A stretch of DNA of 64,000 nt from Brevundimonas vesicularis NBRC 12165 (GCF_001592205.1 NZ_BCWM01000010.1:90850-154849); one strand, 5' to 3'; counted from the stretch's first letter, positions 44,785 to 53,715 are shown. Translations and numbers: made by a program. Notes: generated by a model from the letters alone, not told the origin.

Positions 44785-45846
44785 TCAGGCGGCCAGCTTT
44801 TCCATATCGATGACGAAGCGGTAGCGGACGTCGGATTTCAGCATCCGCTCGTAGGCGTCGTTGATCTGGTCCGGGGCGATAGTCTCGATGTCGCAGGCGA
44901 TGCCGTGCTCGGCGCAGAAGTCCAGCATCTCCTGCGTCTCCTTAATGCCGCCGATCAGCGAGCCGGCGATGCGGCGGCGACGCCACAGCAGGGGCAGGGC
45001 GAAGACCGGCAGGCCCTCGGTGGTCAGGCCCAGCATGATCATGGTGCCGTCGCGGGCCAGCAACTGGATGTGGCTGGCGATCTCGTGCGTGGCCGAGACG
45101 GTGTTGATGATCAGGTCGAACTTCTCGGCCGCCGCCTTCATCGCATCCTTGTCGGAGTTGATCAGGAAGTGTTTGGCGCCCATCCGCTCGGCGTCGGCCT
45201 TCTTGCGGTCCGAGGTGGACAGGACGGTGACTTCCGCTCCCATGGCCGCCGCCAGTTTGACGGCCATATGGCCCAGACCGCCCAGGCCGATGACCGCGAC
45301 CTTGGAGCCGGGGCCCACGCCCCATTCCTTCAGCGGCGAATAGGTGGTGATGCCGGCGCACAGCAGAGGGGCGGCGACGTCCAGCGCCAGGCTGTCGGGG
45401 ATGGACAGGACGAAATGCTGATCGACGGTGATGTGGTCGGAATAGCCGCCCTGGGTGATGGCTTCCGACGTGCCGCCCTTCTTGTCCTTGCCGCCGTAGG
45501 TGCCGGTGAAGCCGGGGATGCAATACTGTTCGACGCCTTCCTGGCAGGAGGCGCATTCGCGGCAGCTGTCGACCATGCAGCCGACGCCGACGCGGTCGCC
45601 TTCCTTGAAGCGGGTGACGTTCGATCCGACCGCCTTGACCACGCCCGCGATCTCGTGACCCGGCACCAGGGGGAAGGCCGTGCCGCCCGTCTCGCCGCGC
45701 GCGGCGTGAAGGTCGGAGTGGCAGACGCCGCAGTATTTGATGTCGATCAGCACATCGTCTGGGCCCGGATCACGGCGCTCGAAGCTGTAGGGCGTCAGCG
45801 GCTTGTCGGCGGCGGTTGCAGCGAAGGCGCGTGTGGCGATCGGCAT
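44785..45846 (-). CDS. NAD(P)-dependent zinc alcohol dehydrogenase (YahK/Ahr type)
   Basis: 353 residues, medium-chain dehydrogenase. Catalytic zinc residues are in CGVCHSDLHAARGE and GHEIAG; the structural zinc has the four Cys of CRECASCQEGVEQYC. The cofactor loop GLGGLGHMAVKLAAAMGAEV precedes STSDRKK, which suggests NADPH preference. The YahK/cinnamyl-alcohol-dehydrogenase group reduces a wide range of aldehydes. Monocistronic, with its own terminator at 44731-44761. Confidence 0.93.
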   Translation of the reverse strand: MPIATRAFAATAADKPLTPYSFERRDPGPDDVLIDIKYCGVCHSDLHAARGETGGTAFPLVPGHEIAGVVKAVGSNVTRFKEGDRVGVGCMVDSCRECASCQEGVEQYCIPGFTGTYGGKDKKGGTSEAITQGGYSDHITVDQHFVLSIPDSLALDVAAPLLCAGITTYSPLKEWGVGPGSKVAVIGLGGLGHMAVKLAAAMGAEVTVLSTSDRKKADAERMGAKHFLINSDKDAMKAAAEKFDLIINTVSATHEIASHIQLLARDGTMIMLGLTTEGLPVFALPLLWRRRRIAGSLIGGIKETQEMLDFCAEHGIACDIETIAPDQINDAYERMLKSDVRYRFVIDMEKLAA

Positions 45847-45923
45847 GGGAATAGTCCTTCAGGCTTTGCATTGAGCCGGCTTCAGATGTGGGGACGGCTG
45901 CAGGTCCGCAAGCGTACGGACCG

Positions 45924-46673
45924 CTATTTCAGCTTGGCGATCAGCGCCTGAGCCGCCGCAGGGTTCCGCACCTTCGCGCCCGAGATGAAATAGGCGAAGA
46001 CCGGCCCGCGTTCAGCCCAGGTTTTCGCCTGATCCGCCACCGCCTCCAGTTCGGTCGCCGTCATGCCGGTCGGCTCGTCCTCGCGGCTGGACATCAGCCG
46101 GGCGTAGCTGAAGTCGGCGGTCGCCTCGTCGATCTGGGGCCAGGTCGGCTCCTCGTCATCGACGCCATAGACGATGGCCGCGCCGTATTTGCGGGCCAGG
46201 TCATAGAATTGTTCGGTGGCGAAGGTTGGGTTGCGAACCTCAAGCGCGTGCCGCAGCCGCACCCCGTCCTTCTCCTTGGGCAACAGCTTCAGGAAGCCCT
46301 CGAAATCCTCGGCGTCGAACTTCTTGGTGCCCATGAACTGCCAGTTGATCGGACCCAGTTTGTCGCCCAGTTCGGTCAGGCCCTGGCTCAGGAACTTGTC
46401 GAAGCTCTCGGCGCCTTCGGACAGCACCTTGCGATTGGTGCAATAGCGGCTGGCCTTGACCGAAAAGACGAAGCCGTCCGGCGTCTCGTCGCGCCATTTC
46501 TTCCAACTGTCGGGCTTGAAGGTCGAATAATAGGTGCCGTTGATCTCGATCGAGGTCAGTTTCGACGCCGCATATTCCAGCTCCCGCTTCTGAACCAGGC
46601 CCTCCGGATAGAAGACCCCCCGCCACGGCTCAAACGTCCAGCCGCCGATGCCGACATGGATGGAATGGGTCAT
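45924..46673 (-). CDS. DUF72 family protein
   Basis: 249 residues. TIM-barrel-like DUF72: HVGIGGWTFEPWRGVFYPEGLVQ at the start, EINGTYYSTFKPDSWKKWRDETP, FSVKASRYCTN, and ALEVRNPTF. Metal or nucleic-acid roles have been suggested for the family but not settled. The ATG at 46673 overlaps the stop of the ParE toxin gene (ATGA), so it is translated as the third gene of that unit, an unusual passenger for a toxin-antitoxin operon. Confidence 0.9.
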   Translation of the reverse strand: MTHSIHVGIGGWTFEPWRGVFYPEGLVQKRELEYAASKLTSIEINGTYYSTFKPDSWKKWRDETPDGFVFSVKASRYCTNRKVLSEGAESFDKFLSQGLTELGDKLGPINWQFMGTKKFDAEDFEGFLKLLPKEKDGVRLRHALEVRNPTFATEQFYDLARKYGAAIVYGVDDEEPTWPQIDEATADFSYARLMSSREDEPTGMTATELEAVADQAKTWAERGPVFAYFISGAKVRNPAAAQALIAKLK

Positions 46674-46981
46674 GGTTCGCTCCGTTCGTCGCCGGTCGCG
46701 CCTTGCCAATCCTCGTGTCCGTGACGAACCCGCTGGATGAGGACGCCGTCATGTTCCTGATCGTAGACTATCACATGAGCCTTGAAGGCGAACACGCGGA
46801 TGGGCGGATCGTATTCCAGACGCAGTCGGGCCATCCCGGGAGAGGCCGCCAACCGCCGAAACAGGGCGTCGAGTTCGTCCTGATAGCGGTCGGCCTGTCG
46901 CGGACCGAACTGGTCGTGACCCTGAATATAGATGGCGACGAGATCCTCGCTCGCCTCCTTCGACAAGCGATAGCCGCTCAT
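46670..46981 (-). CDS. parE: ParE/RelE-type toxin
   Basis: 103 residues. Type II toxin fold: YRLSKEASEDLVAIYIQGHDQFGPRQADRYQDELDALFRRLA, then RVFAFKAHVIVYDQEHDGVLIQRVRHGHEDW near the end, the usual ParE pattern with the late IxRVxH motif. ParE inhibits gyrase; RelE relatives cut mRNA, and I favour ParE from the partner type. It is preceded by and overlaps the antitoxin gene (ATGA) and overlaps DUF72. Confidence 0.9.
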   Translation of the reverse strand: MSGYRLSKEASEDLVAIYIQGHDQFGPRQADRYQDELDALFRRLAASPGMARLRLEYDPPIRVFAFKAHVIVYDQEHDGVLIQRVRHGHEDWQGATGDERSEP

Positions 46982-47232
46982 CCAGCCTTACGCCGCTGGG
47001 CGATGCGGGACAGGGCCTCGGCGCGAATATCCGCCATGGTCATCTCGCTGATCCCGCTGGCCCGGCCTTCATCGATCAGGCGCTGCATGTTGGCGATCTT
47101 CTCAGCCTTGACCTGCTCGCGGCGGATCAGGTCGCGCACCACGTCCGACGTGTTGGCGTAGCGCCCGGATTTCGCCTGTTCCTCAACCCAGGCCTTCATG
47201 GGATCGGGCAGGGAGATGTTCATCGTCGCCAT
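46978..47232 (-). CDS. parD: ParD-type antitoxin
   Basis: 84 residues. Ribbon-helix-helix N-terminus (TMNISLPDPMKAWVEEQAKSGRYANTSDVVRDLIRREQ) binds DNA as a dimer; the acidic/basic C-terminal helix (AEKIANMQRLIDEGRASG) would cap the toxin. The start is ATG 47232 (MATMNIS), or ATG 47223 (MNISLPD). First gene of the parDE-DUF72 unit, with TTGACA at 47274-47279 (minus) as -35. Confidence 0.92.
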   Translation of the reverse strand: MATMNISLPDPMKAWVEEQAKSGRYANTSDVVRDLIRREQVKAEKIANMQRLIDEGRASGISEMTMADIRAEALSRIAQRRKAG

Positions 47233-47245
47233 GGTCGGCCTCCTC

Positions 47246-47279
47246 TCGACAAGAATGGCTCGTTGGCAAACTTTGTCAA
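47246..47279 (-). promoter_or_regulatory. parDE promoter
   Basis: On the minus strand TTGACA (47279-47274) is followed after 17 bases by ATTCTT, then GTCGAGAGGAGG, whose GAGAGGAGG is a strong ribosome site. This is the best sigma-70-like promoter I see in the window. Confidence 0.55.
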
Positions 47280-47286
47280 CGTCGGA

Positions 47287-48858
47287 TCACGGGGCGGTCG
47301 CCGCCTGTATGCCGGCCAGCAGGCTGGCGGCGGTGATGGGTTTGGGGACGTGCAGGTCGGCGCCGGCATCGCGCGCCTGGTCGCGGTGCTCGCTCATGGC
47401 GTTGGCGCTCAACATGATGATCGGCGTACGGTCCTGATCGGGACGGGCGGCCTCGATCCGGCGAATGGCGCGGGTGGCGGTCAGGCCGTCCATTCCCGGC
47501 ATCTGCATGTCCATCAGGATCAAGTCGAACGTCTCGGACTGGAAAGCGGCCAGGGCCTGTTCGCCATCCGCGACGGTGACGACCTGCATGGCGTGCGCCG
47601 CCAGGATCAACTGCACGACGCGCTGATTGACCGGGTGATCCTCGGCCAGCAGCACGCGCAGCGGCGACAGAGCGCGGTCGGCCTCGGCCGCACGCGCGCG
47701 TCGTTGCGCATCGTGTTCGGTCAGTGAGGCGGCGCGCGTCAGCGGGATCTCGACGGTGAACCGGCTGCCGACGCCCGGCGTGGAGGCGGCGGCAATCCGC
47801 CCGCCCATCAGTTCGACCAGCGAACGACAGATCGACAGGCCCAGTCCCGTGCCGCCGAACCGACGCGTGATGGTGCTGTCGGCCTGGCTGAACCGATCGA
47901 ACAGACGGGCCGCGTGGTCGGAAGAGAAGCCGACGCCCGTATCCTCAACCCGCAGCGTCAACTGGGTCAGGCCGTCGGAGTCCTCGTCCACCCCAATGGC
48001 GACGCCGACCGAGCCCTGATGGGTGAACTTGATGGCGTTGGACAGCAGATTGTCGAGCACCTGACGGATGCGGGTGCTGTCGCCGACGAACATGCCGCGC
48101 GCATCGGCGTCGCGGCGGATGTCGAAAGTCAGTCCCTTGGCTTCGGCCTTCAAACGCATGACGTCCAGCGGGGCGGCGACGGCCTCGTCCAGATCGAAGG
48201 GCCGGCTTTCCAGGTCCAGATGCCCGGCCTCGATCTTGGACACATCCAGAATGTCGGACACCAGCCGTTCCAGCGTTACGCCGGAGCTTGCGATAAGGGC
48301 CACCATCTCAGCCTGCTCGGGCGTCAACTCGGTGCGCGACAGGGCGTCGACGATCCCGATCACGCCGTTCAAGGGCGTGCGGATCTCGTGGCTCATATTG
48401 GCCAGGAACTCGGACTTCGCGGCATTGGCGGCCTCGGCGGCGGCGGTCGCTTCGCGCAGGGCCTGCTCTGCCGCGACCTTTTCGGTCACGTCGCGGGCGA
48501 TGCCATAGATGCGGTCGCCCTGCCGATGGGCGCGCCATTCGACGGTGACGTAATGACCAGCCTTGTGGCGATAGCGGTTGACCTGACCCAGGACTGGATC
48601 GCCCGGCCGCCGGTTTTCGACCTCGACGATGCTCTGGCGGGTGGCGGCGTGATCGTCCGGGTGGATCAGGCGCAACAGGCCCTGGCCCTCGATCTCGTCG
48701 GGGCGATAGCCCAGCATGGTGAACCAGGAGGCGCTGGCCTTGACCACGCGCCCATCCAGCTCGCGCACCACCAGCAGATCCAGCGACACATCGAAGAAGG
48801 TGTCCAGATCCACATCGGCTGTGGGGAAGGCCAGGGCCGCAACGGGCGAACAGGTCAT
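47287..48858 (-). CDS. PAS-domain hybrid histidine kinase (soluble)
   Basis: 523 residues. PAS domain (about 18-130, with FFDVSLDLLVVRELDGRVVKAS and a PAC tail GIARDVTEKV), HisKA with NMSHEIRTPLNGVIG (phospho-His), HATPase (NNLLSNAIKF-like, GTGLGLSI) and a receiver domain whose phospho-Asp is in LMDMQMPGMDG. No membrane segment, so the input is cytoplasmic. I chose ATG 48858 because GAGAGAG precedes it; ATGs at 48885 and 48897 add 9-13 residues. Partner unknown. Confidence 0.92.
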   Translation of the reverse strand: MTCSPVAALAFPTADVDLDTFFDVSLDLLVVRELDGRVVKASASWFTMLGYRPDEIEGQGLLRLIHPDDHAATRQSIVEVENRRPGDPVLGQVNRYRHKAGHYVTVEWRAHRQGDRIYGIARDVTEKVAAEQALREATAAAEAANAAKSEFLANMSHEIRTPLNGVIGIVDALSRTELTPEQAEMVALIASSGVTLERLVSDILDVSKIEAGHLDLESRPFDLDEAVAAPLDVMRLKAEAKGLTFDIRRDADARGMFVGDSTRIRQVLDNLLSNAIKFTHQGSVGVAIGVDEDSDGLTQLTLRVEDTGVGFSSDHAARLFDRFSQADSTITRRFGGTGLGLSICRSLVELMGGRIAAASTPGVGSRFTVEIPLTRAASLTEHDAQRRARAAEADRALSPLRVLLAEDHPVNQRVVQLILAAHAMQVVTVADGEQALAAFQSETFDLILMDMQMPGMDGLTATRAIRRIEAARPDQDRTPIIMLSANAMSEHRDQARDAGADLHVPKPITAASLLAGIQAATAP

Positions 48859-48970
48859 TGCGCACTCTCTCGAACTGAGACCCATGTTACGGCGCATCGG
48901 TTAAGCTCGCCTTTGCAAAGGATCGAAAAGAGCCGATGGCATCGTGCGCTGTCTGGGCTAGGGTCGGCTC

Positions 48971-49708
48971 ATGATCTTGCTCCTCACCGCGATCGCAATG
49001 CTGCAATCCCCGCCATCAGGGGAGGGGATCGAACCCCTGACCCGGGCCGAGGATCGGGCCTGCACGGCCGACGGGGCCCTGTGCGTTGGTCTGACACAGC
49101 AGAAGCGTGACGGCGAGCCGGTCTTCACTCCGGTCGTCCGTGCGCCCGACGCCCTGCCGGCCGCGCCGCAAGAGGCGTCGGGCGAGGTGGAAAATTACAA
49201 GCCATGGAATAGCCTGATCAGGCTGTAGGACGGCGGGTTTCTGGTCGGGGTCGAGATGGAGAGCCGCAGCATGTATTCCGGCGGCGGCGGACAGGCGACG
49301 GAGTTGCGGCTCTATCGGCTGGATGCCGACGGTGAGGCCGGCGCCGCGCCGGTGCTGACCGTGCCGATCCAGGCTTCGCTGATGATCCGCGCCTGTTTCA
49401 GCGAGGAGGACATGACCCAGCGCGCCGGCGCATGCCACGACGAATACAGTTTCGCTGCGACCCTGACCGCGAGCGACGCGGCGGATGCGATGCCGGTCCT
49501 GACCTATGAGACGACCGCCACGGCCTATCCGCGCGGCGCCTCGCGATCCGAGGACTCGCTGGAGAAGCCGCCGCTGAAGCCTGCCGACCTGATCGCCGCG
49601 CGCGATCCGAAATGCAGCTTCAGCCGCCGGTTCGCCTTCGACGCCAAGACGGGTGAATACCAGCCGGACAGCCCGCTGCCCGACTGCTCGGACTACACCG
49701 TCCCCTAG
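48971..49708 (+). pseudogene. lipid/exported-type hypothetical protein gene interrupted by an in-frame amber codon
   Basis: One continuous frame of 246 codons reads MILLLTAIAMLQS..., then meets TAG at 49226-49228 (codon 86, context CTG TAG GAC), and continues open to a TAG at 49706. Both halves have the codon bias of real genes. The second part (about 159 codons after TAG, with a possible internal ATG at 49256) contains Cys-bearing segments (RACFSEEDMTQRAGACHDEY; CSFSRRFAFD) that could be disulfides. The first part has a short hydrophobic leader. Most likely a recent nonsense mutation; a sequencing error or true readthrough cannot be excluded. The end overlaps the gshA stop by 4 bases. Confidence 0.75.
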
Positions 49709-51066
49709 TAGGCGAAGTCGGCGTAGATGCGCTTCACGTCGCCCTGCCAGGCGCCGTGATACAGGTCCAACAGGCGCTCAGCCGGCGTGACGCCGCTGTC
49801 GGCGATGTCTTCCAGTTCCGACAGGTAGCCGCGCTCGTCCACCATGCCGCCCGAGAATTTGGCGCGGTTCTTCAGCCCCTGTTTGGCGATGTTCACCAGG
49901 TCGACGGCGATGTCGCGCACCGATCGGCCCGCCACCTCGGCCTTCAGACCCAGGCGCGTCACGTCGCGGCGCAGGCGCTCGTGGTCGGCGATGTCCCAGT
50001 CCTTGACCAGGTCCCAGGCGGCGGCCAGCGACGGCGCGTCGTACAGAACCCCGGCCCACAGGGCGGGCAGGGCGCAGATCCGGCTCCACGGTCCGCCGTC
50101 GGCGCCGCGCATTTCCAGATAGGCCTTCAGCCGCACCTCCGGGAAGAGGGTGGTCAGGTGGTCGTTCCAGTCCTTCAGGGTCGGATACTGGCCGGGCAGG
50201 GCGGGCAGTTTGCCGGCCTGGAAATCGCGGAACGACTGGCCCGAGGCGTCGACATAATGGCCGTCGCGCTTGGCGAAATACATCGGCGTGTCCAGCGCAT
50301 AGTCGGCGTAGCGCTCGAAGCCGAAACCTTCCTCGAACACGAAGCCCAGCATGCCCGTGCGATCGGCGTCGGTGTCGGTCCAAACATTGGCCCGCGCCGA
50401 CAGGAAGCCGTTGGGGCGGCCCTCGGTGAACGGCGAGCAGGCGAACAGGGCGGTGGCGATGGGTTGCAGCGCCAAGGAGGTGCGGAACTTCATCACCATG
50501 TCGGCTTCGGAATCGAAGTCGAGGTTCGCCTGGATGGTGCAGGTGCGCAGCATCATGTCCAGGCCCAAGGTCCCGACCTTGGGCATATAGGCGCGCATGA
50601 TGTCGTAGCGGCCCTTGGGCATGACCGGCACTTGTTCACGGGTCCACAGCGGGTCGAAACCGGCGCCCAGGAAGCCGACGCCGATCTGGTCGGCGACCTG
50701 CTTGACCTCCATCAGGTGCTGGCCGGTCTCGTTGCAGATGTCGTGGATGGTCAGAAGCGGCGCGCCCGACAGTTCGAACTGACCACCCGGCTCCAGGCTG
50801 ACGGAGGCGACGAAGCCTTCGCTGTTCCTGCGCTCCAGTCCGATCAGAAAGCCGTTTTCCTCGACGGGCGACCAGCCGAAGCGTTGCAGCCCCTCCAGCA
50901 TGGCCTTGATGCCGTTCGGGCCGTCGTAGGCGGGGCGGGCCAGGGTGGTCTTGTCGAAGCCGAACTTCTCGTGCTCGGCGCCGATGCGCCACTGGTCCTT
51001 GGGCTTGATCCCCTTGGACATGGCCTCAATGAGGTCGGTCCGGGTCAGCGGCGCGTTGTCGGTCAT
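49705..51066 (-). CDS. gshA: glutamate-cysteine ligase (plant/alphaproteobacterial type)
   Basis: 453 residues. First step of glutathione synthesis, ATP-dependent. IGAEHEKFGF near residue 28 binds glutamate/Mg; EPGGQFELSGAPL, FLGAGFDPLW, YMPKVGTLGLDMMLRTCT, SPFTEGRPNGFLSARA and YLEMRGADGG are the GCS2/GSH1 plant-type signatures. The cytosolic product feeds gloB and the persulfide pathway. The upstream gap to rsmE holds repeat copy 3. Confidence 0.95.
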   Translation of the reverse strand: MTDNAPLTRTDLIEAMSKGIKPKDQWRIGAEHEKFGFDKTTLARPAYDGPNGIKAMLEGLQRFGWSPVEENGFLIGLERRNSEGFVASVSLEPGGQFELSGAPLLTIHDICNETGQHLMEVKQVADQIGVGFLGAGFDPLWTREQVPVMPKGRYDIMRAYMPKVGTLGLDMMLRTCTIQANLDFDSEADMVMKFRTSLALQPIATALFACSPFTEGRPNGFLSARANVWTDTDADRTGMLGFVFEEGFGFERYADYALDTPMYFAKRDGHYVDASGQSFRDFQAGKLPALPGQYPTLKDWNDHLTTLFPEVRLKAYLEMRGADGGPWSRICALPALWAGVLYDAPSLAAAWDLVKDWDIADHERLRRDVTRLGLKAEVAGRSVRDIAVDLVNIAKQGLKNRAKFSGGMVDERGYLSELEDIADSGVTPAERLLDLYHGAWQGDVKRIYADFAY

Positions 51067-51142
51067 GCGTCAGTCCCCTGCGGGCGCATCGTAAGCGACC
51101 GTGTGTCGCGGCTAGATGGGCAAGATTGGGGCAAGGCTCAAG

Positions 51143-51194
51143 AGGGCTTTCGTCTTTCCCTGACGGTCGGTCTGCGTCGGCTCGCTGCCTGAGG
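51143..51194 (-). repeat. palindrome-family repeat copy 3 between rsmE and gshA
   Basis: On the minus strand it begins CCTCAGGCAGC 8 bases after the rsmE stop and ends GGGAAAGACGAAAGCCCT. Compared with 18285-18339, the left end matches 10 of 11 positions and the right end (GGAAAGAC-AAAG-CCT) 15 of 17, at nearly the same spacing. The middle is different. It lies 77 bases before the gshA start. Confidence 0.5.
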
Positions 51195-51201
51195 GGCGGA
51201 C

Positions 51202-51921
51202 TTATCGTTCCCAATCACCGACGGCCGCCTGCCACAGGGTCATGGCGGCGATGGCGGCGGTGTCGGCGCGCAGGATGCGCGGGCCCAGCGACACGGCGGT
51301 GGTGAAGGGCAGGGACCGCAGCCGCTCGCCCTCTTCCGGCGAGAACCCGCCCTCCGGCCCGATCAGGATGGACCAGGGGCCTTCGCCTGCGTCGCGCAGG
51401 GACGAGACGGCGGGCGCCCCGCCCGTCTCGTCGCAGAACATCAGCCGGCGTCCGGTCTCCCAGCCGTCCAGCAGGGCGTCCAGCTTGATCGGATCATCGA
51501 CCACAGGCACGTCCATGCGCCCGGTCTGTTCGGCGGCTTCCTCAGCAATGGCGTCCAGCCGGTCCAGGCGGATGCGGTCGGCGTTGGTGCGTTTCGTCAG
51601 GACCAGCCGCACCCGGCGCGCGCCCAGTTCGGCGGCCTTCTCCACGATGGTCTCGACCCGCGCCTTCTTCACCACCGCCACGATCAGTTCCAGGTCGGGA
51701 CCGAAGGTCTGGGGTCGCACCTGTTCCTCGGCTCGCAGGATCACGCCCTTCTTCAGGACTTCCGCGACCGTGCAGCGCCACTCCCCGTCGCGCCCGTTGA
51801 ACACCAGCAGATCGTCCCCGGCCTTCAGCCGCATGACCTGGGTCAGATAGCGCGATTGGTCCAGCGTGGGCGCGACGGGCGCGGCGGCTTTCAGGTCGCC
51901 GTGAGCATGCAAACGGATCAT
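51202..51921 (-). CDS. rsmE: 16S rRNA m3U1498 methyltransferase
   Basis: 239 residues of the SPOUT family. YLTQVMRLKAGDDLLVFNGRDGEW is the N-terminal PUA-like part; ELIVAVVKKARVETIVEKAAELG, then SILIGPEGGFSPEE and VSLGPRILRADTAAIAA form the knotted SAM site. It methylates the ribosomal decoding region. The start at 51921 comes 5 bases before the stop of yoeB on the same strand, so it may be read through from the toxin operon or have its own promoter. Confidence 0.95.
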   Translation of the reverse strand: MIRLHAHGDLKAAAPVAPTLDQSRYLTQVMRLKAGDDLLVFNGRDGEWRCTVAEVLKKGVILRAEEQVRPQTFGPDLELIVAVVKKARVETIVEKAAELGARRVRLVLTKRTNADRIRLDRLDAIAEEAAEQTGRMDVPVVDDPIKLDALLDGWETGRRLMFCDETGGAPAVSSLRDAGEGPWSILIGPEGGFSPEEGERLRSLPFTTAVSLGPRILRADTAAIAAMTLWQAAVGDWER

Positions 51922-51925
51922 GGCT

Positions 51926-52180
51926 TCAATAGTGAAAGCGGCATTGGACGATTTCCAAGCCGGTCTGGGTCGCGCGATAGACTAGGCGATGCTCCTGATC
52001 GATACGTCGCGACCAAAATCCCGCCAATTCACCCTTCAATGGCTCGGGCTTGCCGGAGCCTGTAAACGGGGTTCGTTGGCATTCCTTGATGAGCGTGTTC
52101 AGCTTCTTGAGCGCTTTGCGGTCCGTATCCTGCCACTCGGTATATTGAGACCAGGCGCGGGCCGTGAAGAGGACGTTCAT
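51926..52180 (-). CDS. yoeB: YoeB/Txe-type toxin
   Basis: 84 residues, typical size: VLFTARAWSQYTEWQDTDRKALKKLNTLIKECQRTPFTGSGKPEPLKGELAGFWSRRIDQEHRLVYR in outline and end CRFHY, where the conserved final HY and the Glu/Arg/His triad of ribosome-dependent mRNA interferase activity are visible. GC is lower than in the neighbours. The start overlaps the YefM stop (ATGA). Confidence 0.94.
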   Translation of the reverse strand: MNVLFTARAWSQYTEWQDTDRKALKKLNTLIKECQRTPFTGSGKPEPLKGELAGFWSRRIDQEHRLVYRATQTGLEIVQCRFHY

Positions 52181-52434
52181 TCTTCGATCAGTTCGCGCAC
52201 CTGGCCGCCACCCGCTTCAAGTTCGGCAATCGAGGCTCGCAGCGCTTCGCGGTTGGCCGGGCTGCGCAGCAGATACTCCGTCTCCTGCCACGAGGCGAAG
52301 TCCTCCAGCGACATCAGCACCGCCGCCGGCTTACCGCCCTCGCGCGTGATGATGGTGTAGTCATGATCCGCCGTCACCCGGTCGATGGCCGAGGCGAGGT
52401 TCTTGCGGAGATCGGTGACGGACATCGCGTTCAT
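52177..52434 (-). CDS. yefM: YefM/Phd-type antitoxin
   Basis: 85 residues. VTDLRKNLASAIDRVTADHDYTIITREGGKPAAVLMSLEDFASWQETEYLL is the Phd/YefM fold that binds DNA; the C-terminal helix (RASIAELEAGGGQVRELIEE) neutralises YoeB. Start ATG 52434, or MSVTDL at 52425. A palindromic operator at 52439-52464 lies next to the start codon, so autoregulation by the YefM-YoeB complex is expected. Confidence 0.94.
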   Translation of the reverse strand: MNAMSVTDLRKNLASAIDRVTADHDYTIITREGGKPAAVLMSLEDFASWQETEYLLRSPANREALRASIAELEAGGGQVRELIEE

Positions 52435-52438
52435 GACG

Positions 52439-52464
52439 ACAATGTACGAAGTATCGTACGTTGT
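52439..52464 (-). promoter_or_regulatory. yefM-yoeB operator
   Basis: ACAATGTACGA (52439-52449) and TCGTACGTTGT (52454-52464) are inverted with one mismatch in 11 over a four-base centre, directly before the antitoxin start codon. GTAC cores are typical of YefM operators. Confidence 0.7.
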
Positions 52465-52487
52465 CGCAAGTGGTGAGTATTAGGCTG

Positions 52488-53651
52488 TCAGAGCGTCCGC
52501 GCGATCAGCAGCTTCATGATCTCGTTGGTGCCGCCGTAGATGCGTTGGACGCGGGCGTCCTTGTACAGCTGGGCGATCGGATATTCGTTCATATAGCCAT
52601 AGCCGCCGTGGAGCTGGAGCATCTCGTCGATGGTCTCGCCCTGGATGTCCGTGACCCAGTATTTGGCCATGGAGGCGGTGGCGGCGTCGAGCTTGCCCTG
52701 CAAATGCAGGCCGATGCAGTGGTCGGTGAAGACCTTGGCGACGGTCAGCTTGGTCTTGACCTCGGCGAGTTTGAACTGGGTGTTCTGGAAGTCGATGACG
52801 CGTTTGCCGAACGCCTTGCGTTCCTTGACGTAGGCCAGCGTCGCCTCAAGGCCGCGCTCGGCGGCGGCAACGCCCTGGACGGCGATGTTCAGCCGCTCCT
52901 GGGGCAGTTGCTGCATCAGCTGGACGAAGCCCTGGCCCTCGGTCCCGCCGATGATGTTGTCGCCGGGGACCTTCACGTCGTTGAAGAACAGTTCGGAGGT
53001 GTCGTTGGCCTCCATGCCGATCTTGTGCAGGTTGCGACCGCGTTCGAACCCTTCCGCGCCATCGGTCTCGACCACGATCAGGGAAGTGCCCTTGGCGCCC
53101 TCGGCCGGATCGGTCTTGGCGACCACGATCAGGAAGTTGGCCAGCTGGCCGTTGGTGATGAAGGTCTTGGAACCGTTGACGACATAGCCGTTGCCCGACT
53201 TGACCGCCGTGGTCTTGACGCCTTGCAGGTCCGAGCCGGCGCCCGGTTCCGTCATGGCGATGGCGCCGACCAGTTCGCCCGATTGCAGGCGCGGCAGCCA
53301 GCGCTGCTTCTGCTCCTCGGTGCCGTAATGCCAGATGTAGGGCATGACGATCGCATTGTGCAGCGAAATGCCGAAGTGGTCCGCGCCCTTCCAGCCCAGC
53401 TGGCGCATCAAGACGACCTCGTGCCGATAGTCGCCGCCGAAGCCGCCGTCCTCTTCCGGCAACGACAGGCCCAAGAGCCCCGCCTCGCCCGCGTCGTTCC
53501 ACAGCTGTCGCGGCACCGAGGAATCGGCGATCCACTGCTGCACCTTCTCAAGCGGCGCGTGCTCGTCGATCCATTTGCCGACGCTGTCGGAGAAGAGGAT
53601 GATCTCTTCTTCCTTCATGAAGTCGGGGTCTGGGCTGTTGAGCACGTTCAT
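52488..53651 (-). CDS. acyl-CoA dehydrogenase
   Basis: 387 residues, FAD flavoenzyme that introduces the 2,3-double bond in acyl-CoA. AIAMTEPGAGSDLQGVKTTA and ITNGQLANF bind flavin; PQERLNIAVQGVAAAERGLEATLAYVKERKAFGK is the family's central helix set; GGYGYMNEYPI with catalytic Glu and RVQRIYGGTNEIMK close the active site. Substrate chain length cannot be told; the closest feel is a long-chain or branched-chain family member. No adjacent fad genes other than the MerR-linked dehydrogenase at 54097. Confidence 0.92.
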   Translation of the reverse strand: MNVLNSPDPDFMKEEEIILFSDSVGKWIDEHAPLEKVQQWIADSSVPRQLWNDAGEAGLLGLSLPEEDGGFGGDYRHEVVLMRQLGWKGADHFGISLHNAIVMPYIWHYGTEEQKQRWLPRLQSGELVGAIAMTEPGAGSDLQGVKTTAVKSGNGYVVNGSKTFITNGQLANFLIVVAKTDPAEGAKGTSLIVVETDGAEGFERGRNLHKIGMEANDTSELFFNDVKVPGDNIIGGTEGQGFVQLMQQLPQERLNIAVQGVAAAERGLEATLAYVKERKAFGKRVIDFQNTQFKLAEVKTKLTVAKVFTDHCIGLHLQGKLDAATASMAKYWVTDIQGETIDEMLQLHGGYGYMNEYPIAQLYKDARVQRIYGGTNEIMKLLIARTL

Positions 53652-53715
53652 GGCGTCTTCCCGAGAAATGCGGCGCCGGTCATTGTCGCCGGGCCTTGGA
53701 GATGGATACTAAGCT

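Noticed and set aside
49015..49045. tRNA T-arm-like sequence on the minus strand (AGGGGTTCGATCCCCT)
   Set aside because: Only the T-stem and loop match; no acceptor CCA end, anticodon arm or D-arm can be drawn, and the region codes for the start of the broken gene.
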